A stretch of DNA of 64,000 nucleotides from the NCBI RefSeq assembly GCF_027580225.2, contig NC_073341.2, forward strand, positions 17,482,501-17,546,500. Reading direction: 5' to 3'. The notes under the pieces were generated by a model, which saw only the letters and a program-made list of their open reading frames with translations, was not told the origin of the DNA and did no database searches. Source of the stretch: Misgurnus anguillicaudatus. Taxonomy: Eukaryota > Chordata > Actinopteri > Cypriniformes > Cobitidae. Below are positions 11,402 through 24,087 of the stretch, piece after piece. Positions within the stretch are counted from its first letter, which is position 1, and the number at the start of each line of letters is the position of its first letter. Made by a program: the position numbers and the translations under genes.

Positions 11402-11936
11402 TTAAAGGGGTCATAGCATGAAAATCTGACTTGTTCCATGTTTAAGTGCTATAATTGTGTCCCCAGTGCTTTTATCAACCTAGAAAATGTGTGAAAGAAC
11501 AACCCAGTAACTTAGTTTTTGCAAACCATTCTTTTCAAGCATGTGAAAAATAGGTTGTTTAGATCTCGCCTGTTTTGTGATGTAGGTAGCAAGGTCAATT
11601 ACAATAATACCGCCCCTTAATCTGCACTATCCAACCATGGCACTGCCATTTAGTGCAAAGAGAAAGAGAGTAAAATTATAATTGACAGCGCAACTGAGTT
11701 TCAATGGCAACAAACCACCATCAATGTAATCAGTGTTTTTCATCAGCTCATTTGCATTTTAAAGGACACACCCAATAACAGTTAATGTCTGCTTGCACTT
11801 ACAAAGTGGCAATTTTAACATGCTATATTAAATTATCTATGGAGTACTTTGAGCTAAAACTTCACGTATGCACTCTGGGGACACCAAATATATTATTTTA
11901 CATCTTGTAAAAAAACTCATTATATGACCCCTTTAA
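11402..11936. mobile_element. TTAA-flanked miniature element (copy 1 of a family)
   Basis: The left end TTAAAGGGGTCATAGCATGA and the inverted right end (complement of TTAAAGGGGTCATATAATGA) are both flanked by TTAA. A shorter close relative is at 63057-63353, sharing the CTGACTTGTTCCATG and CTGCACTATCCAACC segments. A more diverged relative ends at 34286. Non-coding. Confidence 0.85.
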
Positions 11937-12074
11937 GGAGTTTAAAAATGTACATAAAGTACCAGTGCAAATCTCAGAAAATGTTCTCACTAAATCTGAA
12001 ATATACTACAAATGTTTTACCCAGTACACAATCTTATTAGCTACTTTCACATCGTCCCATATGTGACTACACAA

Positions 12075-12215
12075 AAAAAAGTCAATATATGTTCCCTAGC
12101 TGGGACTGTACCCTTTTAAAAGGTACAGCGTTGTATCTAAAGATATCAGTACTTTAAATATACATATTAGTAACTCAAATGTACATATTGGTAACAAATG
12201 TTACATATTAGGACA
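12075..12215. repeat. partial copy of GTACC-rich miniature element
   Basis: Repeats of TACATATT/GGTAAC type and a TTTAAAAGGTACAG segment match the better-preserved members at 17335-17548, 50062-50350 and 63443-63651. Both termini are poorly preserved. Confidence 0.55.
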
Positions 12216-12218
12216 TTT

Positions 12219-12961
12219 TTAACCCTTGTGGGTTGTTCAAATTTACTACCCTTTCGGGTTGTTTGTGTACAAAAAAAGCCTCTAAATTAAACAGCTGTAA
12301 ATGATGTTTTTTTTTTTCATAAATCTGTTAATCACCCTCAGTACTGATCAAAACTACCAAATCTTTACAATAATTCCATGATTTTAACTCTTTAATTGCC
12401 AAGTTCATAAGTGGTGGCACTGATTTGGGGGGGGAATACACAAAATGACTGATTTTTAATATAAAAAGTGACTGTGGACTGGATTTTGTCACAGTCTTGG
12501 GCATATCAAAGATGAGTGAAAACATTGGCTTTGATGCATTTTTTGTTTTTGTGCAGCATCGGATTTTATTTTTTTCTCCGTAATTTGTTGTTTGTGGCTT
12601 TTTCCCCATTGACTTCCATTATAAAGACATTTTATGATTGCAAAGCCATGACACCATATAATCATGCATTCTTGATTGTTGGCGGTTTTTCCTTTTGCTA
12701 AGAGGTAAAATTTCAATTTTTTTACTGTTGATCACCATGTGGCACCATTAACCCTTTAGTAGCCCTGTGAAAAAAACAGAGCTTGATTTCCTGCTTGTAC
12801 ATTAAGTTATATGGAGTATAACAACCCGAGAGCATTTTCTCAAAATATGTGTCAATATAAGATTTGTCACCAAAAATCATTCCATTTGCTGAAACACACA
12901 AAGTTGTGACCAAATTAAGAAAAAAAGGCAAAAAATGGCCTCAACAACTCATAAGGGTTAA
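12219..12961. mobile_element. TTAA-flanked element, TTAACCCTTGTGGGTTGTT ends
   Basis: The left end TTAACCCTTGTGGGTTGTT is matched by the complement of TTAACCCTTATGAGTTGTT at the right, with TTAA on both sides. It spans about 743 bp. Short open frames inside have no recognisable product. Confidence 0.75.
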
Positions 12962-14609
12962 AAAGTACTGCCACAGTGACAACTAGTGAATATTTAATCC
13001 AGTGGCGGCCGGTGACTTCTTTTTCGAGGGTGCACGATACAAAGTTCGTCACAACATGTATGTAGCTGAGTTGTAGCTGAGTAAATACTGAGTTGGTTTA
13101 ACCCATGGTTGGGTAAATATTGGACAGAATTAACTCAACAGTTAAAAAATACTTATACAAGGTTGTTTTAACCTATGGATGGGTATCCAGTATCCAAACC
13201 AAACAGTTGTTTCTGTCCAATATTAAACTGTTAATATGAGCTCATAGATCACATGTGAAAGGTTTCTTCTTGTTTAGAAACATAATCACATTCAGGTAAC
13301 ACATCAGAAGTATGAACAACAATAGTAAAAAAGACAGAAGGTTGAAAATAGAAATTAAACATGGACCTCAGGAAAAACTTAAATAATAGTAAAGCACAAT
13401 ACCCACTTCAATGCATCACATGCAGGCCAAGAACGTGTAAACTTTTGGCCAATTCCAAACTTGACATTTACAAAATGTGAGTCCTCAGGTAATACACATT
13501 TACATGCAAACATCGTCCCTCACCTTCAAGGGCGATTGTGTTTGCCTGTACTGTATCTGCATGCTGTTAAACCACAGATCAATCACAGAAGAAAGAAAAT
13601 AATCACAGTTTGGTCTCCAAAAGTGCTTTAAAAAATAGTATGAGAAAAAAAGAGAACAGCTTGACTTCTAAAAGTGTGATAGTTTCAAGGTCATTCAACC
13701 TAATCTCACCTACAGTACATTTCTACACACAGGCACATATTTTGGACCATTTAAATCATGCACAGTCTTAATACTTCCACAAAAAGCCCCTGAACGCCCC
13801 CAAAGCTTTATTTTCTTCCAACACATGCAAAAAAATCTTCTAAAGAATAAATATTTCTATACAGGCATAGTTCTAAAATTATACATCACAATTCAAAACC
13901 GCTAAAACACTCGCACACACGCACAGGAACGCTTTGATGGACCTGTTGGCTTGCTATCAGAGACGCACAAACATGCATAACTGTTGAGAAATGTGCTGCC
14001 AGCTTGTTTATTTGGCAGTTTGCAACAATTCTCCTCTGACACGCACGCACACACAAAGACACACAGGTACACACGGGCAGTGATAAATACCAGTGACAGA
14101 CTACATTAAGAGGCACTGTGTCATTGAATGGCACCGGGCTTGACTGGAGGAAAACCGGGCAGCCATCATACATATTTAACACCCGCCACCACAAAGAAAC
14201 TACTCTATCTTTCTCTTCACATACGGCAGACGTATGTGAGAGCGTAAAACACATTGAGGAGGGTCAAAAGATGTGCGGAAACATCCCAGATGTGCTGAAT
14301 AAAAGCACAGATTTACATGAATTGCATGCGGACTGTCAGGGATTCAGGGAAACGTCAGAACCAGTTTGAAGGTCTGATGTGGGTCTACACTATTTGAAAG
14401 ACTCATAAAACCTGGTTTTGCTTTATATATAGGATTAGGTTACAGTATTATTACCCCTATATTAAAACTACTCAGTCTACTGTCTTGAATAATATAGTGA
14501 AAACAAAATGTACAGGTATGTCAGGTGTACAGGGCTATCAATCAATACAAATATTTAATCACAATTAATCGCATGATTGTTGTGAGTTAAAAGACAATTT
14601 CGGTATTTT
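12962..14609. other. intron; truncated hAT-like end, otherwise single-copy-looking
   Basis: At 13002-13070 the sequence CAGTGGCGGCCGGTGACTT... resembles the left end of a hAT-like element, but no right end was found. CA-rich stretches occur around 13910-14080. No exon-like segment. Confidence 0.4.
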
Positions 14610-14862
14610 ACACTTAAAGCCCTGTTTTCAGATTGTTTATGATGAAATAGAACGGTTTTGACTGAAATTTGGACATATGATGCTGGCCCGAAAATTTTGG
14701 GGTGTTTCTTGTATCACCTCCCACCTCTATAATGGGTGTATAGGTGCACAGGAACAATCCTTCCTGAAATGCATTAAACTTTTGTTTACAAAGACGTGAA
14801 ACTCACAGAGTGGTCAGGGGTGTTCACCGACACGCCCACACAAAAATCGCCGCAAAAAATGC
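14610..14862. repeat. dispersed repeat, copy 1 of 2
   Basis: About 250 bp are closely similar to 22860-23106 in the same orientation. Shared words include TTTTACACTTAAAGCCCTG, ATGATGCTGGCCCG and GAGTGGTCAGGGGTGTTCAC. Neither copy has obvious inverted ends or target duplications. The family is not recognised. Confidence 0.7.
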
Positions 14863-15048
14863 TTTCCAACAGGTTTTATGGTAGTTTTTGTCCAACTCCA
14901 TTGACTTGTATTAGATGTGCTGTGTTATATTTCTGTATATATGTCTATATATGGAGGTCGGGCACTCGCGCATCTGTAAGAAACATCAATCAGGTATTTT
15001 TTCTCTCTTATTACGTAAATCTTTTAACATCAGCCAGTTGCCAAACAA

Positions 15049-16335
15049 TAGCTGTTTCTCAATGTCAAGGAAGGATCCTCGGAAGCCAGAATTTCGAGGA
15101 TGCTACGTCATTGACGTCCGTCGAAGGATTGTTCCAATGTCGAGGATCCTCGGAATTTCAGCCAAAGACTGAGTCCTTCGTTCGAGAAATATCCCATAGA
15201 CAGGAAAGGATGCATGTGTGTATCCTTCGCGCTCTTTGCGCGCTGAAATCACCCACAATCCTATGCATGCAGCGCCAAAAGCACACCTTTCATATGCGCA
15301 ATGACGCACACTTGCTAGCCTGTTCCATTTACGTGTTTTCCGAATGCTTAAAGGAATATTCCATTTTCTTAAAAGAAAAATCCAGATAATTTACTCACCA
15401 CCATGTCATCCAAAATGTCGATGTCCCTCCCCGCTCAGTCGAGAAGAAACCACGTTCCCCGAGGAAAACATTGCAGGATTCTTCTCATTCCAATGGACCC
15501 CAATAGACACCAACAATTAACACTTAACTCAACACTCAACAGCTTCTGTCAACGGAGCCTCAAAGGACTCTAAACAATCCCAAACGAGGCATAAGGGTCT
15601 TATCTAGCACACAATAAAAATAACAAATATACACTTTTAAAGCACAACTTCTCATCCAGATCCGGTCGTGATGCGCCAGGTGACCCCACGCAATACGTCA
15701 TGATGTCAAGAGGTCACAGAGGACGAACGCGAAACTCCGCCCCAGTGTTTACAAGTGTTGAGGATGAGGACCGTTCCTACGTTGTTGTATGTCAACTGAT
15801 ACTAATTAATGTCTTTGTGTCAGTTTATTGTTTACAATGGTCCGCAAATGTGCGTTTTATATATGTAACACGTGACCTCCCTACGTCACCACGCATTTAC
15901 GTTAGGTCGCGCTCAACCGGATCTAGACGAGAAGTTGTGCTTTAAAAGTTTATATTTGTTATTTTTATTGTCAAAAATGACGATCGTTTCGCTAGATAAG
16001 ACCCTTATGCCTCGTTTGGGATTGTTTATAGTCCTTTGAAACTCCGTTGAAAAAACTGTTACGTGTTGAGTTAAGTGTTAATTGTTGGTGTCTATTAAAG
16101 TCCATTAAAATGAGAAAAATCCTGCAATGTTTTCCTCAAAAAACATAATTTCTTCTCGACTGAACAAAGACAGACTTCAACATTTTGAATGACATGGTGG
16201 TGAGTAAATTATCTGGATTTTTCTTTTAAGAAAATGGAATATTCCTTTAAGAGAAACCTCGACTAGCCTCAGAAGGAAGTGACTTGTAAGGACTAGTCCT
16301 GACAAGGAAGTAACCTTGACATTGAGAAACAGCCT
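15049..16335. mobile_element. DNA element with GCTGTTTCTCAATGTCAAGG ends, interrupted
   Basis: The left end GCTGTTTCTCAATGTCAAGG (about 15051) is the inverse of CCTTGACATTGAGAAACAGC (about 16314-16333). GAGGATCCT-type words recur near the left end. The interior is dominated by a younger palindromic element at 15349-16250. The long open frame covering 14796-15389 runs across repeat boundaries and is not a gene. Confidence 0.7.
15349..16250. mobile_element. long-armed palindromic (foldback) element, nested
   Basis: The sequence from TTAAAGGAATATTCCATTTT at 15349 reappears inverted ending at 16250. The two arms stay alignable for about 330 bp each; for example ATAAGGGTCTTATCTAG near 15590 is mirrored by CTAGATAAGACCCTTAT near 15992. 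A partly palindromic 200-bp centre holds the CCGGATC motifs. It would fold into one long hairpin. No coding sequence. It lies inside the element at 15049-16335. Confidence 0.8.
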
Positions 16336-17157
16336 GTATCTCTCTTAATAATTTTTTAACATCAAGTGAGTCCTGCACTTTAGTTTCTAATTCCTGCAAA
16401 AACCAAAACCAATATCTTTAACGCGCAAGTAGATGAATAACCATCCTTTGTGTATTAATTAAGCATTTAGGACAGTATACCTCTTATAAATCATGCAAAT
16501 AAAGATCATTTTAGATGCATTTAGAGCATTGGGATCGTTCTTATTTTTATTAAAACCTTTAACTCATATAGACAGCACGGGTCACATTACTGTCAAGGCT
16601 GCGTCTCAATTTATCCAACTATGGGCTAGACCAAGGGTAAAAAAAATGTGCGTTGCATTAATTGCACATTAATAAAATTAGTGGCATTAAATATATTATA
16701 GTTTTATTTTATTTTTGAATGGTATGAATGAATTGTACCACCAGCCTATGATGACACATATTGTACTACACCTTATTTTATAAGAAACTCCATCGTTCAT
16801 AAAAAATAGCACCAAAATAAAACTTTTACTGGCCAAATTTACAACAATACAGCATACTGGAGTACTTAAATAGATAATAATATCATGCTATAAATGTTCT
16901 ATTGCTCCTACATTTCGCAGTAAATCATAAGTGCCATCACACAGGCATCGCTGGCGCATTTATAATTCAGCAGCATTGAATGGATTGGCTTACATCCAAG
17001 AGCAACTATCATTCAGAGCCCTTCTGCTGATTCACCTGATTGGTTACTGTACGTGTCAATCAGACACCCTCTGATGTCTTTTTAAACAGAAAACACTGCG
17101 GGCGTGATGTCAATTAAATCACACCATCCAATATTGATTGAAAATACTTCTGTAAAT
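16336..17157. other. intron, mostly single-copy-looking
   Basis: AT-rich; GGCTGCGTCTCAATTT at about 16600 may be a fragment of another element. The stretch 16970-17140 is less AT-rich with several ATTGATT/CAATTAA words, but nothing decisive. Confidence 0.4.
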
Positions 17158-17548
17158 GTGACCCTGCCTGTGAAAACCAAGCTAAAGTCATTTATAAAAA
17201 AAATCATCCAACATAATGTAAAGAACATTGTGTGAAAATATAACCTTGAGATCTTTAAAATTGAATGAGTAAGGTTATGTCAAAGATAGATATTAATCTG
17301 AAATCAATGAGGGAAATCAAACAGTGATTTCTTCACTGTCAGAAAAAAAGTCAATAAAAGGCCCCTAGTTATCACTGGGACACCTTTGCACCTAAAGAGT
17401 TCATATTACTACCTCAGGGGTACATATGGATACCAAAGAGTGCATATTAGTATCTTAAAGGTACATACCAAATGTACATATCTGTACCTAAATGGTACAT
17501 ATTAGGACCTTTTAAAGGATACCACCCAAAATTTTCTGACAGTGTTCT
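17158..17548. repeat. dispersed repeat followed by GTACC-rich miniature element
   Basis: Bases 17205-17325 are clearly similar to 47490-47590 (AAGAACATTGTGTGAAAATATAACCTTGA and neighbours). From about 17335 a CACTGTCAGAAAAAAAGT terminus begins a copy of the GTACC-rich family, which ends near TTCTGACAGTG at 17545. Its interior repeats GGTACATAT/AGTACC words. Confidence 0.65.
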
Positions 17549-18715
17549 TTGTTTACTTCTCTTTCAATTTTTTATTTTAGTTAACAAAAAGTAGTTCGTT
17601 ACAGTTTTTGAATACAACTTTAAATGAAAATTGTCTAAACTACTGTACTGTACATAATATAGAGATTTAAAGAGCTGGAAAAACAGCAATGATGGAAAAA
17701 AATAGAAAGAAACAAAGAAAAAAAGCAAGAATACAGCTGCAATGGCTTAAGGAAAAAATAATAACAAAGTAGGTCAAAACCTACAATATACGTTTCTAAA
17801 GCAGTGAAGGGGGGTGATGATGTAGATCTAAGCACTGCATCTGTAACAATCCTATTGTGTGTGTGTGTTTATACGTTTGTGTGTAAGCTTCTCCCCCACG
17901 CACAGACGGGGTTTGTGTTGTTACATTTGTGCTTGGTCTTCTGGAGCGGGGCGGCAATTTGGTTAGCAGTGACAATAATACTACATCAAAGCCCAGAATC
18001 AATTCCACAACAAAGGCTTTGTAGTCTAAAACCAACAACTAGGGGAGACAGCTCGAGGATTGTGTGCGTGTGTGGCTCGTGCTTTGAGAGCGCATCTGTG
18101 TGCCCGCACGCTCGTGGATCTCTTAGTATTCTGCTTGCACGTTGCACACACTAAATGTGTTTTTGGACCGGCAAATACGCGCGTGCTGTTTGCCAGCGTG
18201 GCTATTACGGCCCTGATGGTGCGATCAAGAGGAATTTCATTTCACAGGTGAAAAGGGAACGGCGTATGAAGCGTCTGGAGCACGTCTACAGTCTCGCTAT
18301 GGCTGCCGGGGCCCTGGGGAGGGCAGTTAAGGGCAACAGAGTGCAACGGGACACAAGTGTCTGACACATAAAGGTCGGGCACTTCGCTGGCACACGGCCA
18401 CAATGCAGAGAGGGAGAGAGAGAGAAGAGAGATAGAGGCAGGCAGAACGAGCTAGAGAATGACTTAAAACATGGAAAATGAGCAAAAAAAAAGTGGTTCA
18501 CACAGAAAATGGCAAAGGAACATAAAGTGACTGATCTTCCATTTATCCATGAAGTATAAAAATACAGAAATACAAGGTGCCCATGGCCATGCTAAATCAG
18601 CTCTTGGTGACTGCTAACAGAAAATGTTAAAAAAAAAACGTCATCCAGTGAGACAAAAGCACCCAGAAGGACATTTTCTTGCACTTTTTAAACCTGAGGA
18701 GACATGGGTGATGTA
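17549..18715. other. intron, no repeat or gene recognised
   Basis: Contains GT-rich stretches near 17857-17885. Overlapping open frames between 17800 and 18500 show no protein family and low-complexity composition. A GA-rich run lies near 18411-18437. Confidence 0.4.
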
Positions 18716-18860
18716 AAAAGGGATAGTTTGCCCAAAAATAAAAATTATGTCATCATTTACAGTACTTTCCCTCAAGTTGTTACAGATTTTACCACAAAGG
18801 AAGAGATTTTGAACAATGTTTGTAACCAGTCCATTTCTGAGCACCATTGACTTCCGTATC
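18716..18860. repeat. fragment of a miniature-element family
   Basis: AAAGGGATAGTTTGCCCAAAAATAAAAATT... CTCAAGTTGTTACAGA resembles the left part of a very common fish miniature element. The right end is missing. A second fragment of the same type is near 63790-63848. Confidence 0.5.
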
Positions 18861-19056
18861 TGCTTTTCCTAATATGGAAGTCAATGGTGCTCCTGTCTTC
18901 TGCTTAGAGGTAGGGTATCACATTTTGAACAATGCTAACGGTAGCTGACTAGCAATGAAATCCCGATCCCACCCTCCATTCAAATCGCCATCAAATATTC
19001 TACTTTGATGAAACATTGTGTTACTTCTGAAATTTGTGTTCGTTTACGGATTAGCA

Positions 19057-19568
19057 CAGTGCTTCTCAAATAGTGGGGTGGGACCCCCAGGGGGGGCTCG
19101 AAGCGACACCAGGGGGGGCGCGGGAGACCCCGGGGGAAAATACTTTTTCAGGAAGTGATTTTTTTTTTTGCACTGTCACTTAAAGACATTACACCCCAAT
19201 CACGCTGATAAGCCGCTTATTTTTTTATTATTATTTATTGATTATATTTAATTTAATTTTTCAGTATCAAATGGTCAAAAAAAAATGATACTTTAAATAA
19301 GGATTGTTGTTTTTTTCAGGCAAATTGATGCATTTTAAGTTTTTTGTTACCGACTAAAAAACAATGTTAATAAAGTTATTCTTTGTTGTAAGTTGATCGA
19401 TATTTCTATTTTTGTGTTTTCTTTAATGTTAATAAGGATACAATGTTTTGCAGATGTGTCATTTTATAGACAAATTATACTATTTACAGTCGCGGCGGAG
19501 AGTTGGGGGGCGCGAAATGTTTACTTCTTCCTAGGGGGGGCGTGACAGAAAATAATTGAGAAGCACTG
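19057..19568. mobile_element. hAT-like miniature element, CAGTGCTTCTCAA ends, G-rich
   Basis: CAGTGCTTCTCAA at 19057 is mirrored by TTGAGAAGCACTG ending at 19568. Flanks GATTAGCA and GTATAGTT agree at only five of eight positions, so the target duplication has decayed or the call of exact ends is off. Both subterminal regions carry GGGGGGG runs (19083-19100 and near 19535). Confidence 0.75.
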
Positions 19569-19758
19569 GTATAGTTACTACATCTACACAACTGAAAGTG
19601 TGCTTTAACAAATTCTGATGAAAAACAGTTGTTTATTAGTTGGTTATTTTGGAAATGTTATTCAGTTTGTACTGCAAATTTTCTCGCTATGAGACATGAG
19701 ATGTGACCGTCTGATGATGATCTGTGCGTGTTCATGTGTTTTGGAGGAGGCATGACTT

Positions 19759-20335
19759 TGTATATATATATATATACACCACCTCAGCGACAGAAAAGGT
19801 ACAGTTTTGTACCTTTTTTGTACCTTATTTTCTGACACTGCAGTGATACAAATCGTATTAGAGTATAGTGATACGTATTAAAGCTCTCATTTGTAATACC
19901 CGTAAGTGTTTTAGGCAGGGTGTCTCTGACTAACACCTCCAATCTCATCTCATTGATTGGATTGCAGGTTAGCTGACTTCTGACTCCAGTTAGCTTTTAT
20001 TGAAGTCATTAGTGTACAATGTCAGAGAAAAAGGTTTAAAACTGTACCTTTTCTGTTGCTGGTGTGGTACCCTAGGCACCGTTTTGTACCTTTATATGTA
20101 TACATACTGTAACATAATTGGGGCACATAACTGTACCTTAAGGATTGTGTAAATTGAAGGTACAGTTCTCCATTTTTCACCCCTAAATTTGAACTGTTAC
20201 AAAATTGTTCCTTAAGGTACAAAATATGTCCTTAGGGTATAATACTGTAACCAGAAAGGTACAGCATTTCAATGTGTTGTACACCCATAAAGGTACTGTT
20301 GAGGGTACCACCCCAGAAAGAAAAAGTTACAATTT
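19759..20335. repeat. TA microsatellite and broken GTACC-rich repeat
   Basis: (TA)n at 19759-19776 leads into CGACAGAAAAGGTACAG, the start of a GTACC-rich copy. That copy is split by about 180 bp of other sequence (19840-20018, TTGGATTGCAGGTTAGCTGACTT type) and resumes at 20020-20335. Confidence 0.55.
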
Positions 20336-22854
20336 TATAAAAAAAAATCTGTGTAAGGATTCATAAATATTTACATCGTGTGTACAATAATAAGATTTAA
20401 ATACCACTGTCTGTGTGTTATTTCTATGGTTATGACCTATATGAAACAAAATATGTAAATTTATGCTTATGCCTCTATGTGTTTTTATGAAAAAAAAAAA
20501 CTTTTATTCAATTTTAAGATGTGAAAAGAAGCACAGCTTTGCATGAGGCAATACAGAAGTCTAAAAAAAGTATTACAAAATGAGTGAAGCAAAAAGTAAG
20601 AGAAACAAAATGAAACAGAATAAAAAAAGAGTCTCAAGAGCTCTTCTGCTGCTTATTCCCACCGGAGACTTTCAATTTCAGTTGGTCTGAGAGAAAAGAG
20701 TAAAGGCTGATGCGGGACGGCCTGCACCTTTGTCAAACAAAGAAGGAGGGAAGGCAAAATAACAGTGATAAATGTCAGTATGATAGAGGCCGGTCAGATG
20801 CTACATCCTCATAGCAAACACGGCCGCCTCCGCTATTGTTAGACGGACAGATTTAGGAGACGCTGCCCTTTCCTGAGGATGGAGACTGGATGAATTTAGA
20901 GGAGGAGGAAAGAAGCAGTCGACCTTTATTTATTGAGAGGAAATTGCATTACAAATCAAGAAACGTGTCGTTTTTTGTGTTTTCTGAGAAAACGGATCAA
21001 CGATCAAAGTGTCTGGTTACAAAAACAGCATGTGCACCGGAGAACAAGGTTTCAAGTATTATCTACATAATTAGATTTACTTGGACATGAAAATGATGCA
21101 GTGCTGAATTTACTGTATTCGCTTCAGGTTTTCAGCTTGTCAGCAGATTTGATTGTCTATGGTCCAAAATATATAAAATGGTGTATGACTCAAACAGCCA
21201 ATAAGGCTTTTTAAAGCAAAGGGGTTTTTATAGATACTGGTGAATTTACTTTTTCAGGCATATATCAACATAAAAATAAACGCTTCTGCAACAGATACAG
21301 TGTTCCCCAAAATATTTGGTCCCAGAAAATTTCCGTAAAATTGTCAGAGAGGCTTCTGTGTAGGGTTGTGCTGATAGACGATAGTATTGTGTATAGACAA
21401 TTGACAGACATATCACCAATAGCAGGCTTTTATTACGATTAAGTTTAGGACATAAAATACGTCACGTGTCTGTACAGGTATGTGTGTGAATGCATGCACA
21501 GATCCCAGAAAATCATTGGCAGTGTGCATTTTCCGTAATCTCTGTGTGAAAAGGGCTTAAGCCACATAACATGTCAATGCCCCTACAAACCTCTTACTGC
21601 AGTATTTTTTTTCATAGTACCATAGTTTCTACAATAGGTAAAGTCATATTCAGCCATATGGCAGTATGTAAGGCTAGATTGTTTTATCACCATGACTATT
21701 ATTGTAGTACATAAACAGTCAATTTTTGGCTAAACCTATAACACAAGTAGTATATTTGCATGGTAAATGTGCCTCTCACATACATTTAAGATTGAAATCT
21801 CCAGTGTTTTTACCTATTTTACTAGGACATGTGAAATAAAATTTGCCAATATGTTGGAGAGTGAAATAAAAGCGGCATATTAATATTAATCAGATTCTCT
21901 TAAATGATTCATTCATCATAAAACCTCTTCTAGCAGCTCATACTGAGATGTAGCTGAGTACTATTAATTATACTATCATAACCAGCCCAGAGCACAAAGC
22001 AAAGCTGTTCTCGTGGGGGCTTTTGGAGATCAGAGTAGAGATCAAATTTTCCAGAAACACACCTCCAGCTTAGAAAGACATTCAGGGACAAGTTCATACC
22101 CAGACGTCCTTATGCATACATAAGTTTTATCTGTATAACATCACAAGCATTCAGAAGACATAAGGGGTCTCTAAACGGACTCCAAGTACAGTATAATAAA
22201 GAAGACGAAATAAAATCACTTCCAGTCAGGATAAAGATGTCTGTCTGTTGGAATATTCCATAATAAAATGAAATAAGAGTTTTAGGATTATTTTACGTTT
22301 TTCCATGATACGTTTGACCAGATCGTCTTGTACTTTTTATTGCTAAAGAGTAACCACCTTATTTTTCACATGCTTCTAAGCATTTTTTCCACATTTATTT
22401 TCCCAGGCTCATGATTTGATTTATTTGCACTTAGCATTACAATATTTTTGCTTGATTTACATTTCGTTAGCACTTAATTTTATAAAGATTTATGTGAATG
22501 AAACACAAAATATGTGCTATTACAAAGTACAGGAAATTTTAAACATTCAACAGCCTTGGTGTTTTTTAATATAAAAAATTACTGTGGACCCAGAAATTAT
22601 TTTGACACTTAAAGGTAACTTTTATCTTATATCTTATGTTAATCTGGAGTACCTAAAGTAGCACTACATCATTCATATCTCCGTTTAGTTTTTAAGGTTT
22701 ATTAAAGACGGATCAGCTCTAGTGATTCTTTACGATAAAATACAGAAACATTTAAAAGGAGTCACGGGCTACGGGAGGAGCGAGTCACGAGTCAATCAAC
22801 ACTGTACAAAACAACTTATGATTCACTACATGTTCGTGTAGTTTATAAAATAAA
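20336..22854. other. intron; candidate single-copy regulatory stretch at 20640-20870
   Basis: Largely unannotatable. The stretch 20640-20870 stands out as more balanced in base composition and apparently single copy. It contains CCTTTGTCAAACAAAG, a near-palindrome of two TCF/Sox-like CTTTG/CAAAG sites. This is only a motif observation. I see no exon. Confidence 0.35.
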
Positions 22855-23106
22855 TAATATTTTACACTTAAAGCCCTGTTTTCAGATTGTTTATGATGAA
22901 ATAGAACGGTTTTGACTGAAATTTGGACATATGATGCTGGCCCGAGAATTTTCGGTTTCTGTTGTATCACCCGCTACCTCTACAATGGCTGAATAGATGC
23001 ACTGGAACAATCCTTCCTAAAATGCATTAAACTTTCGTTTACAAAGACATGAAACTCACTGAGTGGTCAGGGGTGTTCACTGATATGCTCACACAAAAAT
23101 CGCTGC
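22855..23106. repeat. dispersed repeat, copy 2 of 2
   Basis: Same-orientation copy of the sequence at 14610-14862, with scattered substitutions and no large gaps. It is followed immediately by unrelated sequence. Confidence 0.7.
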
Positions 23107-23149
23107 ATTTATTGTATACTGTATTTATTACCTAAGAATGAGCCATTTT

Positions 23150-23375
23150 TATCTACATATACCACAGGTTTATTTACCTGAAGGTCGACGTCATGTTTCT
23201 ACCGTAGCCCTAAACGGACAAACTAATCTGTAGAGCGTGTTTCATCCATACGTTGTTTCAGACGACTACATGTTTGTCCTGTGGCAGCAACCGTAACTTC
23301 TCATTGCATTCCGAAATTGAGGTTGGTTGCAATTCGCAATCTCACCTCTAGATGCTGCTAAAAACCCATACTGTA
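23150..23375 (-). repeat. decayed inverted fragment of the GCAGTGTGTAAATTTTAG family
   Basis: Words such as ACCGTAGCCCTAAACGG, ACATGTTTGTCCTGTGG and GGTTGCAATTCGCAATCTCACC are the reverse complement of the element seen at 486-690, 29335-29712 and 36650-37025. Only part of the element is present. Confidence 0.65.
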
Positions 23376-24087
23376 CTGTTAAGTTGCAGTTAAAAATAAT
23401 TTATTATCATTAGATTACAAATAATCAAAACAAGAGACATTTATTTTTCAAGCAAATCAATTGATTTACTATGTACAGTGTATTCCATCGTAACAGTGAT
23501 TACTCTTATTGATGTTCTAGTCTTCAGGATGATGGTTACTTTAGTGTATTTCTTTAAAATAAAAAAGTGGAAATGACACTGATTTGTGGCTTCTACAGAG
23601 GCATTCATCATTGCTTAACAATCTCACAGTGCATGGTCGGTCTGTTTTGAAAGGCCTATATGTTATTGTTAAAAAATCAATTTCTCTATGGTCAAAATGA
23701 ATGGATTTTAACTTCGGGAACTCTGCTATTGCACTCTATTGCTCCACTGGGTATGCTAACACAAAGCTTCCTTCATTTATTAATGCGGTACGGTACGTCT
23801 GCACATGTTCTACTGCTTATAGAAAGCATGGTCTGTTAAGTCCATTGTAACCCTGCTTACATCGTCATGTTGTAGGAAAATGTAAATTCAGAGATTCATC
23901 TCTGAAGATTGAGAACAGAGGCAGACAATAAACAGGGAAGACAGGTTGCCTCAAATCACTACTGTGTGGAGAAGGAGCCAACAAAATTGAATCAGTGAAT
24001 TTGGATAGTGATGTGAATATTTTGTTGCTGAGATATAAAATCATACAGTAATAAATAATATTGAAAAATACAACAAAATCAGAAAGA
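23376..24087. other. intron, nothing recognised
   Basis: AT-rich sequence between two repeats, with no exon, RNA gene or bounded element visible. Confidence 0.45.

Noticed and set aside
14796..15389. 197-codon open frame on the plus strand
   Set aside because: It runs across a dispersed repeat and into transposon termini (15049 onward), has no domain resemblance and changes composition at the repeat borders.
17804..18364. Overlapping plus-strand open frames
   Set aside because: Cys/Val-rich translations come from GT-rich DNA; no family resemblance or splice signals.
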